From positions 62,001 to 126,000 of the forward strand of contig NZ_VNIP01000018.1 of assembly GCF_008370325.1 (NCBI RefSeq): a stretch of 64,000 nt of DNA, read 5' to 3'. The stretch comes from Martinezella tropici (GTDB lineage Bacteria; Pseudomonadota; Alphaproteobacteria; Rhizobiales; Rhizobiaceae). Numbering within the stretch: position 1 is the stretch's first letter; every line of letters begins with the position of its first letter. The notes below the pieces were generated by a model. That model worked only from the letters and a program-made list of their open reading frames with translations. It searched no databases and had not been told where the DNA came from. Both the position numbers and the translations under genes were made by a program. Shown piece after piece: positions 52,212 to 62,131 of the stretch.

Positions 52212-54170
52212 TTACGCCGCATCCGCCTTGTTCTGCCTATTGGCGATCAGATCATCGACGACAGCCGGATCGGCAAGCGTCGAGGTATCGCCGAGTGCGC
52301 CGAAATCGTCTTCGGCGATCTTGCGCAGGATGCGGCGCATGATCTTGCCGGAGCGGGTTTTCGGCAGGCCGGGCGTGAACTGGATCTTGTCCGGCGAGGC
52401 GATTGGGCCGATTTCGGCGCGAACGTGTTTCACCAGCTCCTGCCGCAGCGCGTCCGAGCCTTCCTGGCCGACCATCAGCGTCACGTAGCAGTAGATACCC
52501 TGACCCTTGATCGAATGCGGATAGCCGACAACGGCCGCTTCCGAAACATGGCTGTGCGACACCAGTGCCGATTCCACCTCCGCCGTACCGAGGCGATGGC
52601 CCGAGACGTTGAGCACGTCGTCGACGCGGCCGGTGATCCAGTAATAACCGTCCTCATCACGGCGGCAGCCGTCGCCGGTGAAGTACTTGCCCTTGTAGGT
52701 GGAGAAGTAGGTCTGGATGAAGCGCTCGTGGTCGCCATAGACCGTGCGCATCTGGCCGGGCCAGCTGTCGGCGATGACGAGATTGCCGTCGGCGGCTCCT
52801 TCCAGCACGTTGCCCTCATTGTCGACCAGCTCAGGCTGCACGCCGAAGAAGGGCAGGGTGGCCGAACCGGCCTTGAGGTCCGTCGCGCCCGGAAGCGGCG
52901 TGATCATGTGGCCGCCGGTCTCCGTCTGCCACCAGGTATCGACGATCGGGCAACGGCTGTCGCCGACCACCTTGTAGTACCATTCCCAGGCCTCCGGATT
53001 GATCGGCTCGCCGACCGTGCCGAGGATGCGCAGGCTGGAGCGCGAGGCGCGCTTGACGAAATGATCGCCGGCCCCCATCAGCGAACGGATCGCCGTCGGC
53101 GCCGTGTAGAAGATATTGACCTTGTGCTTGTCGATGACGTCCCAGAAGCGGCCCTGGTCCGGGTAGTTCGGCACGCCTTCGAACATCAGCGAGGTCGCGG
53201 CATTCGCGAGCGGCCCGTAGACGATATAGGAATGGCCGGTGACCCAGCCGACATCGGCCGTGCACCAGTAGATATCGCCGGGGTGATAGTCGAACGTATA
53301 TTCATGCGTCATCGCCGCATAGACGAGATAGCCGGCCGTCGTGTGCAGCACGCCCTTCGGCTTGCCGGTGGAGCCGGAGGTATAGAGAATGAACAGCGGG
53401 TCTTCCGCCTTCATCTTCGCCGGCGGGCAATCGGCCTTCACCTTGGCGATTTCCTCGTGATACCAGAGATCGCGGCCCGGCTCCCAGCCGACCTTGCCGC
53501 CGGTGCGACGCACGGCGATGACGGTCTTGACCGAAACCTTCTGCTTGGCGGCGATCTTGATCGCCGTATCGGTGTTTTCCTTCAGCGGGATGGATTTGCC
53601 GCCACGAATGCCCTCATCGCAGGTGATGACGACGGTCGACTGGCAATCGACGATGCGGCCGGCGAGCGCTTCCGGCGAGAAGCCGCCGAAGACGACCGAA
53701 TGCACCGCGCCGATGCGGGCGCAGGCGAGCATCGCGTAGGCGGCTTCCGGGATCATCGGCATATAGATGGTGACGCGGTCGCCCTTCTTGACGCCATGCT
53801 TCTTCAAGACATTCGCCAGCCGGCAGACCTGCTCGTAGAGCTCGTTATAGGTGATCTTCTTGTCGATATAGGGATTGTCGCCTTCCCATATGAAAGCGAC
53901 GCGATCGCCATGCTTCTTCAGATGCCGGTCGATGCAATTATAGGAGACGTTGGTGACACCGTCCTCGAACCACTTGATCGAGACCTTGCCGGTAAAGGAC
54001 GTGTTCTTCACCTTGGTATAGGGCTTGAACCAGTCGATGCGTTTGCCATGCTTGCCCCAGAATTTGTCGGGATCCTCGACGCTCTGCTCATACCATTTCC
54101 GGTACTTCGCCTTGTCGATCAAGGCGTGCGCCTTGATAGGCTTCGTCACAGGATGAATCTTCTCCGACAT
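52212..54170 (-). CDS. acs: acetyl-CoA synthetase
   Basis: 652 aa. The AMP-binding signature YTSGSTGKPKGVLHTTAGYLV and the C-terminal PKTRSGKIMRRILRK, with the regulatory acetyl-lysine, identify Acs, which activates acetate with ATP. GAGGAGGAAAC precedes the ATG at 54170; the frame beyond is not supported. It diverges from trcR, sharing a 224-base gap. Confidence 0.96.
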   Translation of the reverse strand: MSEKIHPVTKPIKAHALIDKAKYRKWYEQSVEDPDKFWGKHGKRIDWFKPYTKVKNTSFTGKVSIKWFEDGVTNVSYNCIDRHLKKHGDRVAFIWEGDNPYIDKKITYNELYEQVCRLANVLKKHGVKKGDRVTIYMPMIPEAAYAMLACARIGAVHSVVFGGFSPEALAGRIVDCQSTVVITCDEGIRGGKSIPLKENTDTAIKIAAKQKVSVKTVIAVRRTGGKVGWEPGRDLWYHEEIAKVKADCPPAKMKAEDPLFILYTSGSTGKPKGVLHTTAGYLVYAAMTHEYTFDYHPGDIYWCTADVGWVTGHSYIVYGPLANAATSLMFEGVPNYPDQGRFWDVIDKHKVNIFYTAPTAIRSLMGAGDHFVKRASRSSLRILGTVGEPINPEAWEWYYKVVGDSRCPIVDTWWQTETGGHMITPLPGATDLKAGSATLPFFGVQPELVDNEGNVLEGAADGNLVIADSWPGQMRTVYGDHERFIQTYFSTYKGKYFTGDGCRRDEDGYYWITGRVDDVLNVSGHRLGTAEVESALVSHSHVSEAAVVGYPHSIKGQGIYCYVTLMVGQEGSDALRQELVKHVRAEIGPIASPDKIQFTPGLPKTRSGKIMRRILRKIAEDDFGALGDTSTLADPAVVDDLIANRQNKADAA

Positions 54171-54394
54171 TGTTTCCTCCTCAAATCCCCGGCACTCCGA
54201 TTTACAAATGCGAGTGCCCTTTCCGCGCAATAAATAGCAGGTCAAACTACGACAGCAATTGGACAAAGTGCATTTCATGCGCAAAGAATTGCAATTCCGC
54301 GACACTGTCGCTATATAGGGCCGTATTTCCCGGACAATGTGGTGTTACACCCCGGACCGCGACACCGGCGCGGACTGACAGAAGGACTATATCC

Positions 54395-55102
54395 ATGGCT
54401 CAACAATTGCTCATGCCGAAGGCAACCGCCATCTGGCTTGTCGACAATACAGCCTTGTCATTCGACCAGATCGCGCAGTTCTGCAAGCTGCACCCGCTTG
54501 AAGTGAAGGCCATTGCCGACGGTGAAGCCGCTCAGGGCATCAAGGGCCTCGACCCGATCTCGACCGGTCAGCTGACCCGCGACGAAATCGCCCGCGCCGA
54601 AGCCAATCCGAACCACAAGCTGAAGCTTTCCGAGCCGAAGGTTCGCGTACCGGAATCCAAGCGCCGCGGCCCGCGCTACACGCCGGTCTCCAAGCGTCAG
54701 GATCGACCGAACGCCATTCTCTGGCTAGTGCGCAACCATCCGGAACTGAAGGATGCGCAGATTTCCCGCCTCGTCGGCACCACCAAGTCGACCATCGAGC
54801 AGATCCGCGACCGCACTCACTGGAATTCGGCCAACCTGGCGCCGATGGACCCGGTCACCCTCGGCCTCTGCAGCCAGATCGACCTCGACATGGAAGTCGA
54901 AAAGGCCTCCAAGGGCCGTCCGCTGCCGACCGCCGCCGAACTCGGCGCGACGCTGCAGCCGGCTCAGGAAACCGAGAAGCTCGGCTTCAGCTATGAGCGT
55001 GAAGAAGAGAAGGAAAAGGAAATCGACGCCGACGCCGTTTTCGCCAAGCTGAAGTCGCTGAAGTCGACCAGCCGCGACGACGAGGACGACGATCAGTTCT
55101 AA
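54395..55102 (+). CDS. trcR: DUF1013 protein, TrcR-type cell-cycle regulator
   Basis: 235 aa of the DUF1013 family: MAQQLLMPKATAIWLVDNTALSFDQIAQFC and NAILWLVRNHPELKDAQISRLVGTTKSTIEQIRDRTHWNS, the latter a helix-turn-helix-like region. The acidic tail has EREEEKEKEID and DDEDDDQF. Family members in Caulobacter relatives associate with RNA polymerase and cell-cycle transcription; the role here is by family. GAAGGAC precedes the ATG. Confidence 0.85.
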   Translation: MAQQLLMPKATAIWLVDNTALSFDQIAQFCKLHPLEVKAIADGEAAQGIKGLDPISTGQLTRDEIARAEANPNHKLKLSEPKVRVPESKRRGPRYTPVSKRQDRPNAILWLVRNHPELKDAQISRLVGTTKSTIEQIRDRTHWNSANLAPMDPVTLGLCSQIDLDMEVEKASKGRPLPTAAELGATLQPAQETEKLGFSYEREEEKEKEIDADAVFAKLKSLKSTSRDDEDDDQF

Positions 55103-55131
55103 AATCCGGCATAGCGGATAAGAATGCAAAG

Positions 55132-55156
55132 CCCCGGTTTTCGACCGGGGTTTTTT
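55132..55156 (+). terminator. terminator of trcR
   Basis: CCCCGGT / ACCGGGG (55132-55138, 55144-55150) followed by six T. Confidence 0.88.
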
Positions 55157-55161
55157 GCGCG

Positions 55162-55821
55162 CTAGCGCGCGCCGAAAATCGCAGAGCCGACGCGCACGCT
55201 TGTCGCGCCGAAGGCAACGGCGGTCTCATAGTCGCTCGACATGCCCATGGAGAGCTTTTCGACGCCGGCTTGCCCGGCGAGCTTTGCGAGCAGGGCAAAA
55301 TGCGGCCCCGGATTTTCGTCCGCCGGCGGAATGCACATCAGGCCCTCGACCGAAAGTCCGAGCTCCTTGCGGCAGAAATCGACGAAAGCGACGGTATCAT
55401 CGGGAGCGATACCGGCCTTTTGCGGCTCCAGGCCGGTATTGACCTGCACATAAAGCCTCACGCTCTTGCCCTGAAGCTTCATTTCATCGGCGATGGTGCG
55501 GGCGATCTTTTCCCGATCGATCGTCTCGATGACGTCGAATAGCTCCACGGCATCGGCGGCCTTATTCGATTGCAGCGGACCGATCAGGTGCAGCTCGATC
55601 CCCGGCGTTTCGGCCTTCAGCTCCGGCCATTTGCCCTGGCTTTCCTGCACGCGGTTTTCGCCGAACACCCGCTGGCCCGCCGAAATCGCCGGTCGGATCT
55701 GATCGGCGTCGAATGTCTTGGAAACGGCGACGAGCTGCACGGCGCCGGTGGGTCGGCCAGCCTGGCGTTCGGCTGCCGTGATATGGGAACGGACTTCGTT
55801 CAGGCGCTCTTGAAGTTCCAT
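55162..55821 (-). CDS. YggS-type pyridoxal phosphate homeostasis protein
   Basis: 219 aa. The fold-type III barrel binds PLP at Lys35 in LVAVSKT. HLIGPLQSNKAADAVELFDVIETIDREKIA and LSMGMSSDYETAVAFGATSVRVGSAIFG complete the YggS/PROSC family. It balances vitamin B6 and amino acids. GAGGCGAAAAG precedes the ATG at 55821. Confidence 0.92.
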   Translation of the reverse strand: MELQERLNEVRSHITAAERQAGRPTGAVQLVAVSKTFDADQIRPAISAGQRVFGENRVQESQGKWPELKAETPGIELHLIGPLQSNKAADAVELFDVIETIDREKIARTIADEMKLQGKSVRLYVQVNTGLEPQKAGIAPDDTVAFVDFCRKELGLSVEGLMCIPPADENPGPHFALLAKLAGQAGVEKLSMGMSSDYETAVAFGATSVRVGSAIFGAR

Positions 55822-56022
55822 CTTTTCGCCTCGATATGTTCGCTTGCTTCTCAACCCTTGCAGTAATGAGGCAGCCAGGCTTTGCCAAGGGCGAATACAC
55901 CCGAATCCGGCTTTGCTTTGCAAGATAAGGCACTTGCCGCAACCGCTAAACTTGACGCTTCGATAGTTTCGTGGTGAAGGTCACCCCCTAACTCCCCATG
56001 ATTTTCCGGAATACAAGATCAG

Positions 56023-58653
56023 ATGACGACCGAACGTTATAATCCGCGCGATGCCGAGCCCCGCTGGCAGGAAAAATGGAACGAAGAAAAGGTCTTCGTG
56101 ACAGACAATGCCGATCCGCGTGAGAAATACTACGTTCTTGAGATGTTTCCCTATCCGTCGGGCCGCATCCACATGGGCCATGTGCGCAACTACGCCATGG
56201 GCGATGTCGTCGCCCGCTACAAGCGCGCCCGCGGCTACAACGTGCTGCATCCGATGGGCTGGGACGCCTTCGGCATGCCGGCCGAAAACGCCGCGCGTGA
56301 CAACAAGGTACATCCGAAGGAATGGACCTACCAGAACATCGCTTCGATGCGCACCCAGCTGAAGGCCATGGGCCTGTCGCTCGACTGGAGCCGCGAGTTC
56401 GCGACCTGCGATGTCGATTACTATCATCGTCAGCAGATGCTCTTCATCGACATGATGGAGAAAGGCCTGGTCTACCGCAAGAAGTCCAAGGTCAACTGGG
56501 ACCCGGTCGACAACACCGTTCTCGCCAATGAGCAGGTCATCGACGGCCGCGGCTGGCGCTCCGGCGCGCTCGTGGAGCAGCGCGAGCTTATACAGTGGTT
56601 CTTCAAGATCACCGAATTCAGCCAGGATCTGCTGGATGCCCTGGACACGCTGGACCATTGGCCCGAAAAAGTGCGGCTGATGCAGAAGAACTGGATCGGC
56701 CGCTCCGAGGGCCTGACCGTCCGCTGGGAAATCGTGGCCGAAACCGCCCCCAATAGCGATCGCGAGATCACGGTCTACACGACCCGGCCCGATACGCTGT
56801 TCGGCGCCTCCTTTCTGGCGATCTCGGCTGACCATCCGCTCGCCAAGGAAGCGGCCGCCAAGGATCCGGCGATCGAGGCCTTCTGCGAGGAGTGCCGGCG
56901 CGCCGGTACATCGCTCGCCGCCTTGGAAACGGCGGAAAAGAAGGGCATGGATACCGGTATTCGGGTTCGCCACCCCTTTGACCCGTCCTGGGAATTGCCC
57001 GTCTACATCGCCAATTTCGTGCTGATGGACTATGGCACGGGCGCCATCTTCGGCTGCCCGTCCGGCGACCAGCGCGACCTGGATTTCGCGCGCAAGTACG
57101 GCCTGCCCGTCGTTGCCGTCGTCATGCCGAGGGATGGTGATGCCGCAAGCTTCAGCATCGGCGACACCGCCTATGATGGCGATGGCGTAATGATCAACTC
57201 CCGCTTTCTCGACGGCATGGGCATCGAGGAAGCCTTCGAGACGGTGGCGGCGAAGCTCTCGGAGACGAGCCTTGGCAATGCGCCGCAGGCCGAGCGCAAG
57301 GTGAATTTCCGCCTGCGCGACTGGGGCATTTCCCGTCAGCGCTATTGGGGCTGCCCGATCCCAGTGATCCATTGCGACGATTGCGGCGTGCTGCCGGTGC
57401 CGAAGCAGGATCTGCCGGTCCGGCTGCCCGACGACGTGACCTTCGACCAGCCAGGCAACCCGCTCGATCGGCACGCGACCTGGCGGCATGTCGCCTGCCC
57501 GCAATGCGGCAAGGATGCACGGCGTGAAACCGATACGATGGATACTTTCGTCGATTCGAGCTGGTATTTCGCGCGCTTCACCGCGCCCTGGGAAAGCCAG
57601 CCGACGGATCAGAAAGCGGCCAATCACTGGCTGCCCGTCGACCAGTATATCGGCGGTATCGAGCACGCGATCCTGCACCTGCTCTATTCGCGCTTCTTCA
57701 CCCGCGCCATGCGTGAAACCGGCCATCTCGACGTGAAGGAGCCCTTCAAGGGCCTGTTCACGCAAGGGATGGTGGTGCACGAGACCTATAGCCGCGGCAA
57801 TGGCCTGACGCGCGAATGGGTTTCGCCGGTGGATATCAAGATCGAGGAAGTGGACGGCCAGCGCCGCGCCACGCTGCTGTCGACTGGCGAGGACATCGCC
57901 ATCGGCTCGATCGAGAAAATGTCGAAGTCGAAGAAGAACGTCGTCGACCCGGATGACATCATCGCTTCCTACGGCGCCGATACGGCCCGCTTCTTCGTGC
58001 TCTCCGATTCGCCGCCCGATCGCGACGTCATCTGGTCGGAAGCGGGCGTCGAAGGCGCGCATCGTTTCACCCAGCGCATGTGGCGGCTGGTCTCCGAAGC
58101 CGCCGACGCCCTGAAGACCGTTGAACCGACTCCGGCTAAGGAAGGCGAAGCGCTGGCGATTTCGCAGATCGCCCATCGCACGCTGAAGGCGGTTCAGGGC
58201 GATTACGACAAGCTCGCCTTCAACAAGGCCGTGGCACGCATCTACGAATTCGTCAATGCTCTCGCCACCCCGCTAAGCAAGGTCGCGGCTGGTGAGGCGG
58301 ATGGCGCCTACCGCTCCGCGGTCCGCGAGGCCGTCGAAATCCTGATTGCGCTGGTTGCGCCGATCACGCCGCATCTGGCTGAAGAATGCTCGGCGGCGCT
58401 CGGCAACACGCACATGATCGCGACCAGTGCCTGGCCAGCCTATGACGAGGCACTCGTCATCGAAAACGAAATCGTCTATCCCGTTCAGATCAACGGCAAG
58501 AAGCGCGCCGAATTGACAATCGCGCGCGATGCAGATCAGAATGCCGTGCAGCAGGCCGTGCTCGCCCTGGATGCCGTTACGAGCGCATTGAATGGTCAGG
58601 CGCCAAAGAAGATCATCGTCGTTCCACAGAGGATCGTAAACATTGTCGTCTGA
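56023..58653 (+). CDS. leuS: leucyl-tRNA synthetase
   Basis: 876 aa, normal for bacterial LeuRS. HMGH (50-53) in PYPSGRIHMGHVRNY and KMSKS (632-636) bind ATP; the editing domain has TRPDTLFGASFLAIS. A zinc-like CPQCG knot lies near 497-501. It overlaps lptE by 11 bases; leuS-lptE-holA is one operon. Confidence 0.97.
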   Translation: MTTERYNPRDAEPRWQEKWNEEKVFVTDNADPREKYYVLEMFPYPSGRIHMGHVRNYAMGDVVARYKRARGYNVLHPMGWDAFGMPAENAARDNKVHPKEWTYQNIASMRTQLKAMGLSLDWSREFATCDVDYYHRQQMLFIDMMEKGLVYRKKSKVNWDPVDNTVLANEQVIDGRGWRSGALVEQRELIQWFFKITEFSQDLLDALDTLDHWPEKVRLMQKNWIGRSEGLTVRWEIVAETAPNSDREITVYTTRPDTLFGASFLAISADHPLAKEAAAKDPAIEAFCEECRRAGTSLAALETAEKKGMDTGIRVRHPFDPSWELPVYIANFVLMDYGTGAIFGCPSGDQRDLDFARKYGLPVVAVVMPRDGDAASFSIGDTAYDGDGVMINSRFLDGMGIEEAFETVAAKLSETSLGNAPQAERKVNFRLRDWGISRQRYWGCPIPVIHCDDCGVLPVPKQDLPVRLPDDVTFDQPGNPLDRHATWRHVACPQCGKDARRETDTMDTFVDSSWYFARFTAPWESQPTDQKAANHWLPVDQYIGGIEHAILHLLYSRFFTRAMRETGHLDVKEPFKGLFTQGMVVHETYSRGNGLTREWVSPVDIKIEEVDGQRRATLLSTGEDIAIGSIEKMSKSKKNVVDPDDIIASYGADTARFFVLSDSPPDRDVIWSEAGVEGAHRFTQRMWRLVSEAADALKTVEPTPAKEGEALAISQIAHRTLKAVQGDYDKLAFNKAVARIYEFVNALATPLSKVAAGEADGAYRSAVREAVEILIALVAPITPHLAEECSAALGNTHMIATSAWPAYDEALVIENEIVYPVQINGKKRAELTIARDADQNAVQQAVLALDAVTSALNGQAPKKIIVVPQRIVNIVV

Positions 58654-59164
58654 TAGTCTTTTCAAGTTCGCCCGCGTCGCCGGCGTCGCTTCCCTTGTGG
58701 CTGTTGCCGGCCTTCTGTCCTCCTGTCAGGTTCGGCCGCTCTATGCCGTCAGCACGGGCGTTACGCAGAAGCTTTCGGAAGTCGCTTTCTCCGACGTCGG
58801 TTCGCGCGTCGGCCTGCAGGTCCGCAATCAGCTGATCTTCATTGCGGGCCGAGGCGCCGGCGAAACGAAGACGCCGAAATATACCGTCGATCTCAGCGTT
58901 GCCTCCGGTACGGGAGGCGTTATCTACCTGCCGTCGTCCAGTACGTCGGCAGCCGGCCGTACCACAGTGACTGCGTCCTTTACGCTGAAAGAAGCCGTCA
59001 CGGGCAAGGTCCTTAAATCAGGCAGCCGCTCGGTAACGTCGCTCGTCGATTTCCCGACGCAGGAATTCGCCAAGCAGCGCGCGATCCGTGATTCGGAAGA
59101 CCGTGCGGCCCGCGAAGTTGCCGAGATGGTGGCTGCCGACATAGCAGCCGCGCTCAGCCACTGA
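58643..59164 (+). CDS. lptE: LPS assembly lipoprotein LptE
   Basis: 173 aa. The start is TTG at 58643 inside leuS. A signal peptide ends in the lipobox LSSC at about residues 25-28, so the protein is outer-membrane anchored. LptE plugs LptD for lipopolysaccharide export. The body QVRPLYAVSTG and KYTVDLSVASGTGG fit the alphaproteobacterial LptE, which is poorly conserved. It lies between leuS and holA, the usual place. Confidence 0.87.
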   Translation: MSSDSLFKFARVAGVASLVAVAGLLSSCQVRPLYAVSTGVTQKLSEVAFSDVGSRVGLQVRNQLIFIAGRGAGETKTPKYTVDLSVASGTGGVIYLPSSSTSAAGRTTVTASFTLKEAVTGKVLKSGSRSVTSLVDFPTQEFAKQRAIRDSEDRAAREVAEMVAADIAAALSH

Positions 59165-59177
59165 CAAAGAGCGCGGC

Positions 59178-60215
59178 ATGGCGGAAATCAAGTCTCACGA
59201 ATTCGACGGATTCCTCCAAAATGCCGCGCGAAACTACCGCATCTTTGTCATTTATGGGCCGGATCGCGGCCTGGTATCCGAACGTGCCGCGCAAATAGCC
59301 GGCAAAACCGGTGTCGACCTGAACGATGCCTTCTCCCTTATCAAACTCGACGTCGCGGACCTGCAGAATGATGCCGGCCGCCTGCTTGATGAAGTGAATG
59401 CCATTGGTCTGTTCGGCGGCGAGAAGCTCGTCTGGATTCGCGGTGCCGCCAACGAAAAGGCACTCATCGATTCGCTGCAGATCGTTGCCGACAATCCTCC
59501 GGATGCCAGCTTTGTCATCATCGAAGCCGGCGACCTCAAGAAAGGATCGGGGCTGCGCAAGGTCGCGGAGCCGGCTCGCAGCATCGCCACCATTCCTTGT
59601 TATGCCGATGATGTCAGGGCGCTCAACAGCTTGATAGATACTGAGCTGGCAAACGAGGGGCTGCGTATCACGCAGGCCGCTCGCCAGACGCTGCTGGAGC
59701 TTCTCGGAGGCGATCGCATCGCGTCCCGCAACGAGGTGCGCAAGCTTGCCCTATATTGCCGCGGCCAGGACATGATCGAGGAGCAGCATGTCATCGAAAT
59801 TATCGGTGACGCTAGCGCCGTTTCCGCAGATGACGCCGTCGATGCCATTCTGAAGGGTGATTTGGAAGCTTTCCTGCGCGCCATGCAGAGGATCGCTTCA
59901 TCTAAAACTCCAATGTTCCTCGTGCTTCAAGGCTGTCTGAGGCAGTTTCAGATGCTTGACACGATGCGAGCTGAGATGGATGAAAAGCGGCTCGCCCCTG
60001 CTCAGGTCATGCAGACACATGGCCGTCATCTGCATTTCCGGCGCAAGCCCATCATCGAACAGGCACTGAGAAGCTGGACCGCGCCCGCCATTGCCCGGGA
60101 AATGAACAGATTGCAGACAGCTATTCTGCAGACACGCCAGCGTGCCAGCCTGGAAGATACCATTGCCACTCAGACCCTGTTGGCAACCACCTTGCAATCG
60201 GCCCGAAAGGGTTGA
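59178..60215 (+). CDS. holA: DNA polymerase III delta subunit
   Basis: 345 aa. It opens with NYRIFVIYGPDRGLVSERAAQIA, and FSLIKLDVADLQNDAGRLLDEVNAIGLFGGEKLVWIRG, QTLLELLGGDRIASRNEVRKLALYCRG are typical of HolA, the clamp-opening subunit of the loader. It lies 13 bases after lptE. Confidence 0.92.
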   Translation: MAEIKSHEFDGFLQNAARNYRIFVIYGPDRGLVSERAAQIAGKTGVDLNDAFSLIKLDVADLQNDAGRLLDEVNAIGLFGGEKLVWIRGAANEKALIDSLQIVADNPPDASFVIIEAGDLKKGSGLRKVAEPARSIATIPCYADDVRALNSLIDTELANEGLRITQAARQTLLELLGGDRIASRNEVRKLALYCRGQDMIEEQHVIEIIGDASAVSADDAVDAILKGDLEAFLRAMQRIASSKTPMFLVLQGCLRQFQMLDTMRAEMDEKRLAPAQVMQTHGRHLHFRRKPIIEQALRSWTAPAIAREMNRLQTAILQTRQRASLEDTIATQTLLATTLQSARKG

Positions 60216-60260
60216 TGTCTCACCGGAAATGACCAGCCCAAGAGGCCACAGGGCTATTTC

Positions 60261-60363
60261 TAGAGCAATTCCAAGAAAGTGCGTAGCGGTTTTCCGTCCG
60301 GAATTGCGTCGAAGCAAAGGGTTAGAGCGTTTCCGCTTTTCTTCGAATCGCGGAAACGCTCTA
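60261..60363. repeat. RIME-type repeat, family 1 (copy 4)
   Basis: TAGAGCAATTCCAAGAAAGTGC...GCGGTTTTCCGTCCGGAATTGC, then AGAGCGTTTCCGC...GCGGAAACGCTCTA. It lies between the convergent holA and parB. Confidence 0.78.
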
Positions 60364-60398
60364 ATGGATCCGGTTTTTCCTTGGTCGGCTGACTGCCT

Positions 60399-61283
60399 TC
60401 AGCGCCGCTCCAGCAGCCGGCAGATCTCCTCGAGCTGCTCCAGCGTCTTATAGCTGATCTTCACCTGGCCGCCGTTGCCGCGATGATTGATCGAAACATC
60501 CAGGCCGAGCGTATCGGAGAGCGTGCGCTCCAGCGCCAGCGTATCGGAATCCTTCTCGTCCTTACGGGCACCTACGGGACGGGGATCGTTCTGCGCCTTG
60601 ATGTCATTCTGCGCCAGCCGCTCGGCATCGCGCACCGACATGCCCTTGGAAACAATGGTGCGGGCCAGCGAGGCCGGATCGGATGTCGATACCAGGGCAC
60701 GCGCATGGCCGGCAGAAAGACTGCCGCCGGCAAGCATATCGCGCACCGGATCGGGCAGCTTCAATAGTCGTAGCGAGTTAGCGACATGGCTGCGGCTTTT
60801 GCCAATGATTTCGCCGAGATCGTTTTGCGTATAGCCATGCTCGGCAATCAACTGTTCATAGCCCAATGCCTCTTCCAGTGGGTTGAGGTCGGCACGCTGG
60901 ACGTTTTCAACGATTGCAATTTCGAGGGCGGTCTTGTCATCGACATCCCGGACAATGACCGGAATTTCGATCAAGCCGGCAAGCTGTGCCGCTCTCCAGC
61001 GTCTTTCGCCGGCTATGATCTCATAGCGATCCGCCGAAATCGTCCGGGCTACAACCGGCTGGACGATGCCGTGCTGGCGGATGGAGCTGGCTAGATCATG
61101 CAGCTCGGTTTCATCGAAATAGCGCCGCGGGTTTCGCGGGTTACGGCTGATGAATTCGATCGGCACCAGACGATCCGGGTTGACGGCTGATTTGCCCGCA
61201 TCCACCGGTGTCGGCTGGTCCATCTCTCCAATGAGAGCCGCCAGTCCGCGCCCGAGACGTCGCTTCGAAAGATCATCATTCAT
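60399..61283 (-). CDS. parB: chromosome partitioning protein ParB
   Basis: 294 aa. GERRWRAAQLAG is the CTP/clamp motif, followed by TALEIAIVENVQRADLNPLEEALGY and the helix-turn-helix NDLGEIIGKSRSHVANSLRLLKLP, which reads parS. The C terminus dimerises. The ATG at 61283 is used; a GTG one codon before is possible. It is the last gene of the mnmG-rsmG-parA-parB series. Confidence 0.95.
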   Translation of the reverse strand: MNDDLSKRRLGRGLAALIGEMDQPTPVDAGKSAVNPDRLVPIEFISRNPRNPRRYFDETELHDLASSIRQHGIVQPVVARTISADRYEIIAGERRWRAAQLAGLIEIPVIVRDVDDKTALEIAIVENVQRADLNPLEEALGYEQLIAEHGYTQNDLGEIIGKSRSHVANSLRLLKLPDPVRDMLAGGSLSAGHARALVSTSDPASLARTIVSKGMSVRDAERLAQNDIKAQNDPRPVGARKDEKDSDTLALERTLSDTLGLDVSINHRGNGGQVKISYKTLEQLEEICRLLERR

Positions 61284-61314
61284 CACCGATACTCACTCTG
61301 GAACAATTACTATC

Positions 61315-62121
61315 TCATGCGGCAGCCTTGCGCTGCCGTTCTCTCTGGATCACTTCCGAGGCCAATTGCAGATAGGCCTGGCTGCCTGCGCATTTCAGGT
61401 CGTAGAGAATGGCCGGCTTGCCATAAGAAGGCGCCTCAGACACGCGTACGTTGCGTGGGATCAACGTATGGTAGACTTTCTCACCCAGATGGGTGCGGAC
61501 ATCGCTGACCACCTGCTGGGCCAGATTGTTGCGGGAATCAAACATCGTTAAAACAATCCCCTGAATATCCAGGGACGGATTGACCGTGCGGCGAACCTGA
61601 TCGACGGTTTCCAGGAGCTGACTGAGGCCTTCCAGTGCGAAAAATTCGCACTGCAACGGCACAAGCACGGAATGTGCCGCCGCCATGGCATTCATCGTCA
61701 GCAAATTGAAGGATGGCGGGCAATCGACCAGGATATAGGAAAAGGCGAGGGCTTCCGGTGTATTCAGCGCCCGGCGAAGCTTAAAGACACGATCCGACTG
61801 CTGTGCGATCTCCATCTCAATACCGAGCAGGTCCATTGTCGATGGCACGATGAAGAGATTGGGGACGGCGGTTTCCTGTACGGTATCCATGATCGAATGA
61901 GTGCCGACCAGAAGATCGTAGGAGGATAGCTTGCGATCCCGCCGTTCGATACCGAGACCCGTGCTGGCATTACCCTGTGGATCGAGATCAACGATCAGGA
62001 CGCGCTCGCCGATCGCGGCAAGCGCAGTCGCCAGGTTGATGGCGGTCGTTGTCTTGCCGACGCCACCCTTTTGATTTGCGATGGTAATAATCCGGTTTCG
62101 CTCGCCGATCATCTGCCGCAT
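61315..62121 (-). CDS. parA: chromosome partitioning ATPase ParA
   Basis: 268 aa. The deviant Walker A KGGVGKTT (18-25) and VDLDPQGNASTGLG, DCPPSFNLLTMNAMAAA identify ParA. It drives segregation with ParB. An ATG three codons in is also possible. The 31 bases to parB hold no terminator. Confidence 0.95.
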   Translation of the reverse strand: MRQMIGERNRIITIANQKGGVGKTTTAINLATALAAIGERVLIVDLDPQGNASTGLGIERRDRKLSSYDLLVGTHSIMDTVQETAVPNLFIVPSTMDLLGIEMEIAQQSDRVFKLRRALNTPEALAFSYILVDCPPSFNLLTMNAMAAAHSVLVPLQCEFFALEGLSQLLETVDQVRRTVNPSLDIQGIVLTMFDSRNNLAQQVVSDVRTHLGEKVYHTLIPRNVRVSEAPSYGKPAILYDLKCAGSQAYLQLASEVIQRERQRKAAA

Positions 62122-62131
62122 CCAATTATGG

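Noticed and set aside
52188..54233. 681-residue open frame antisense to acs
   Set aside because: Shadow of acs; the translation has only low-complexity Arg/Asp/Ala patterns.
55981..58176. 731-residue open frame antisense to leuS
   Set aside because: It mirrors the codon pattern of leuS in GC-rich DNA; no domain or ribosome site, and leuS is certain.
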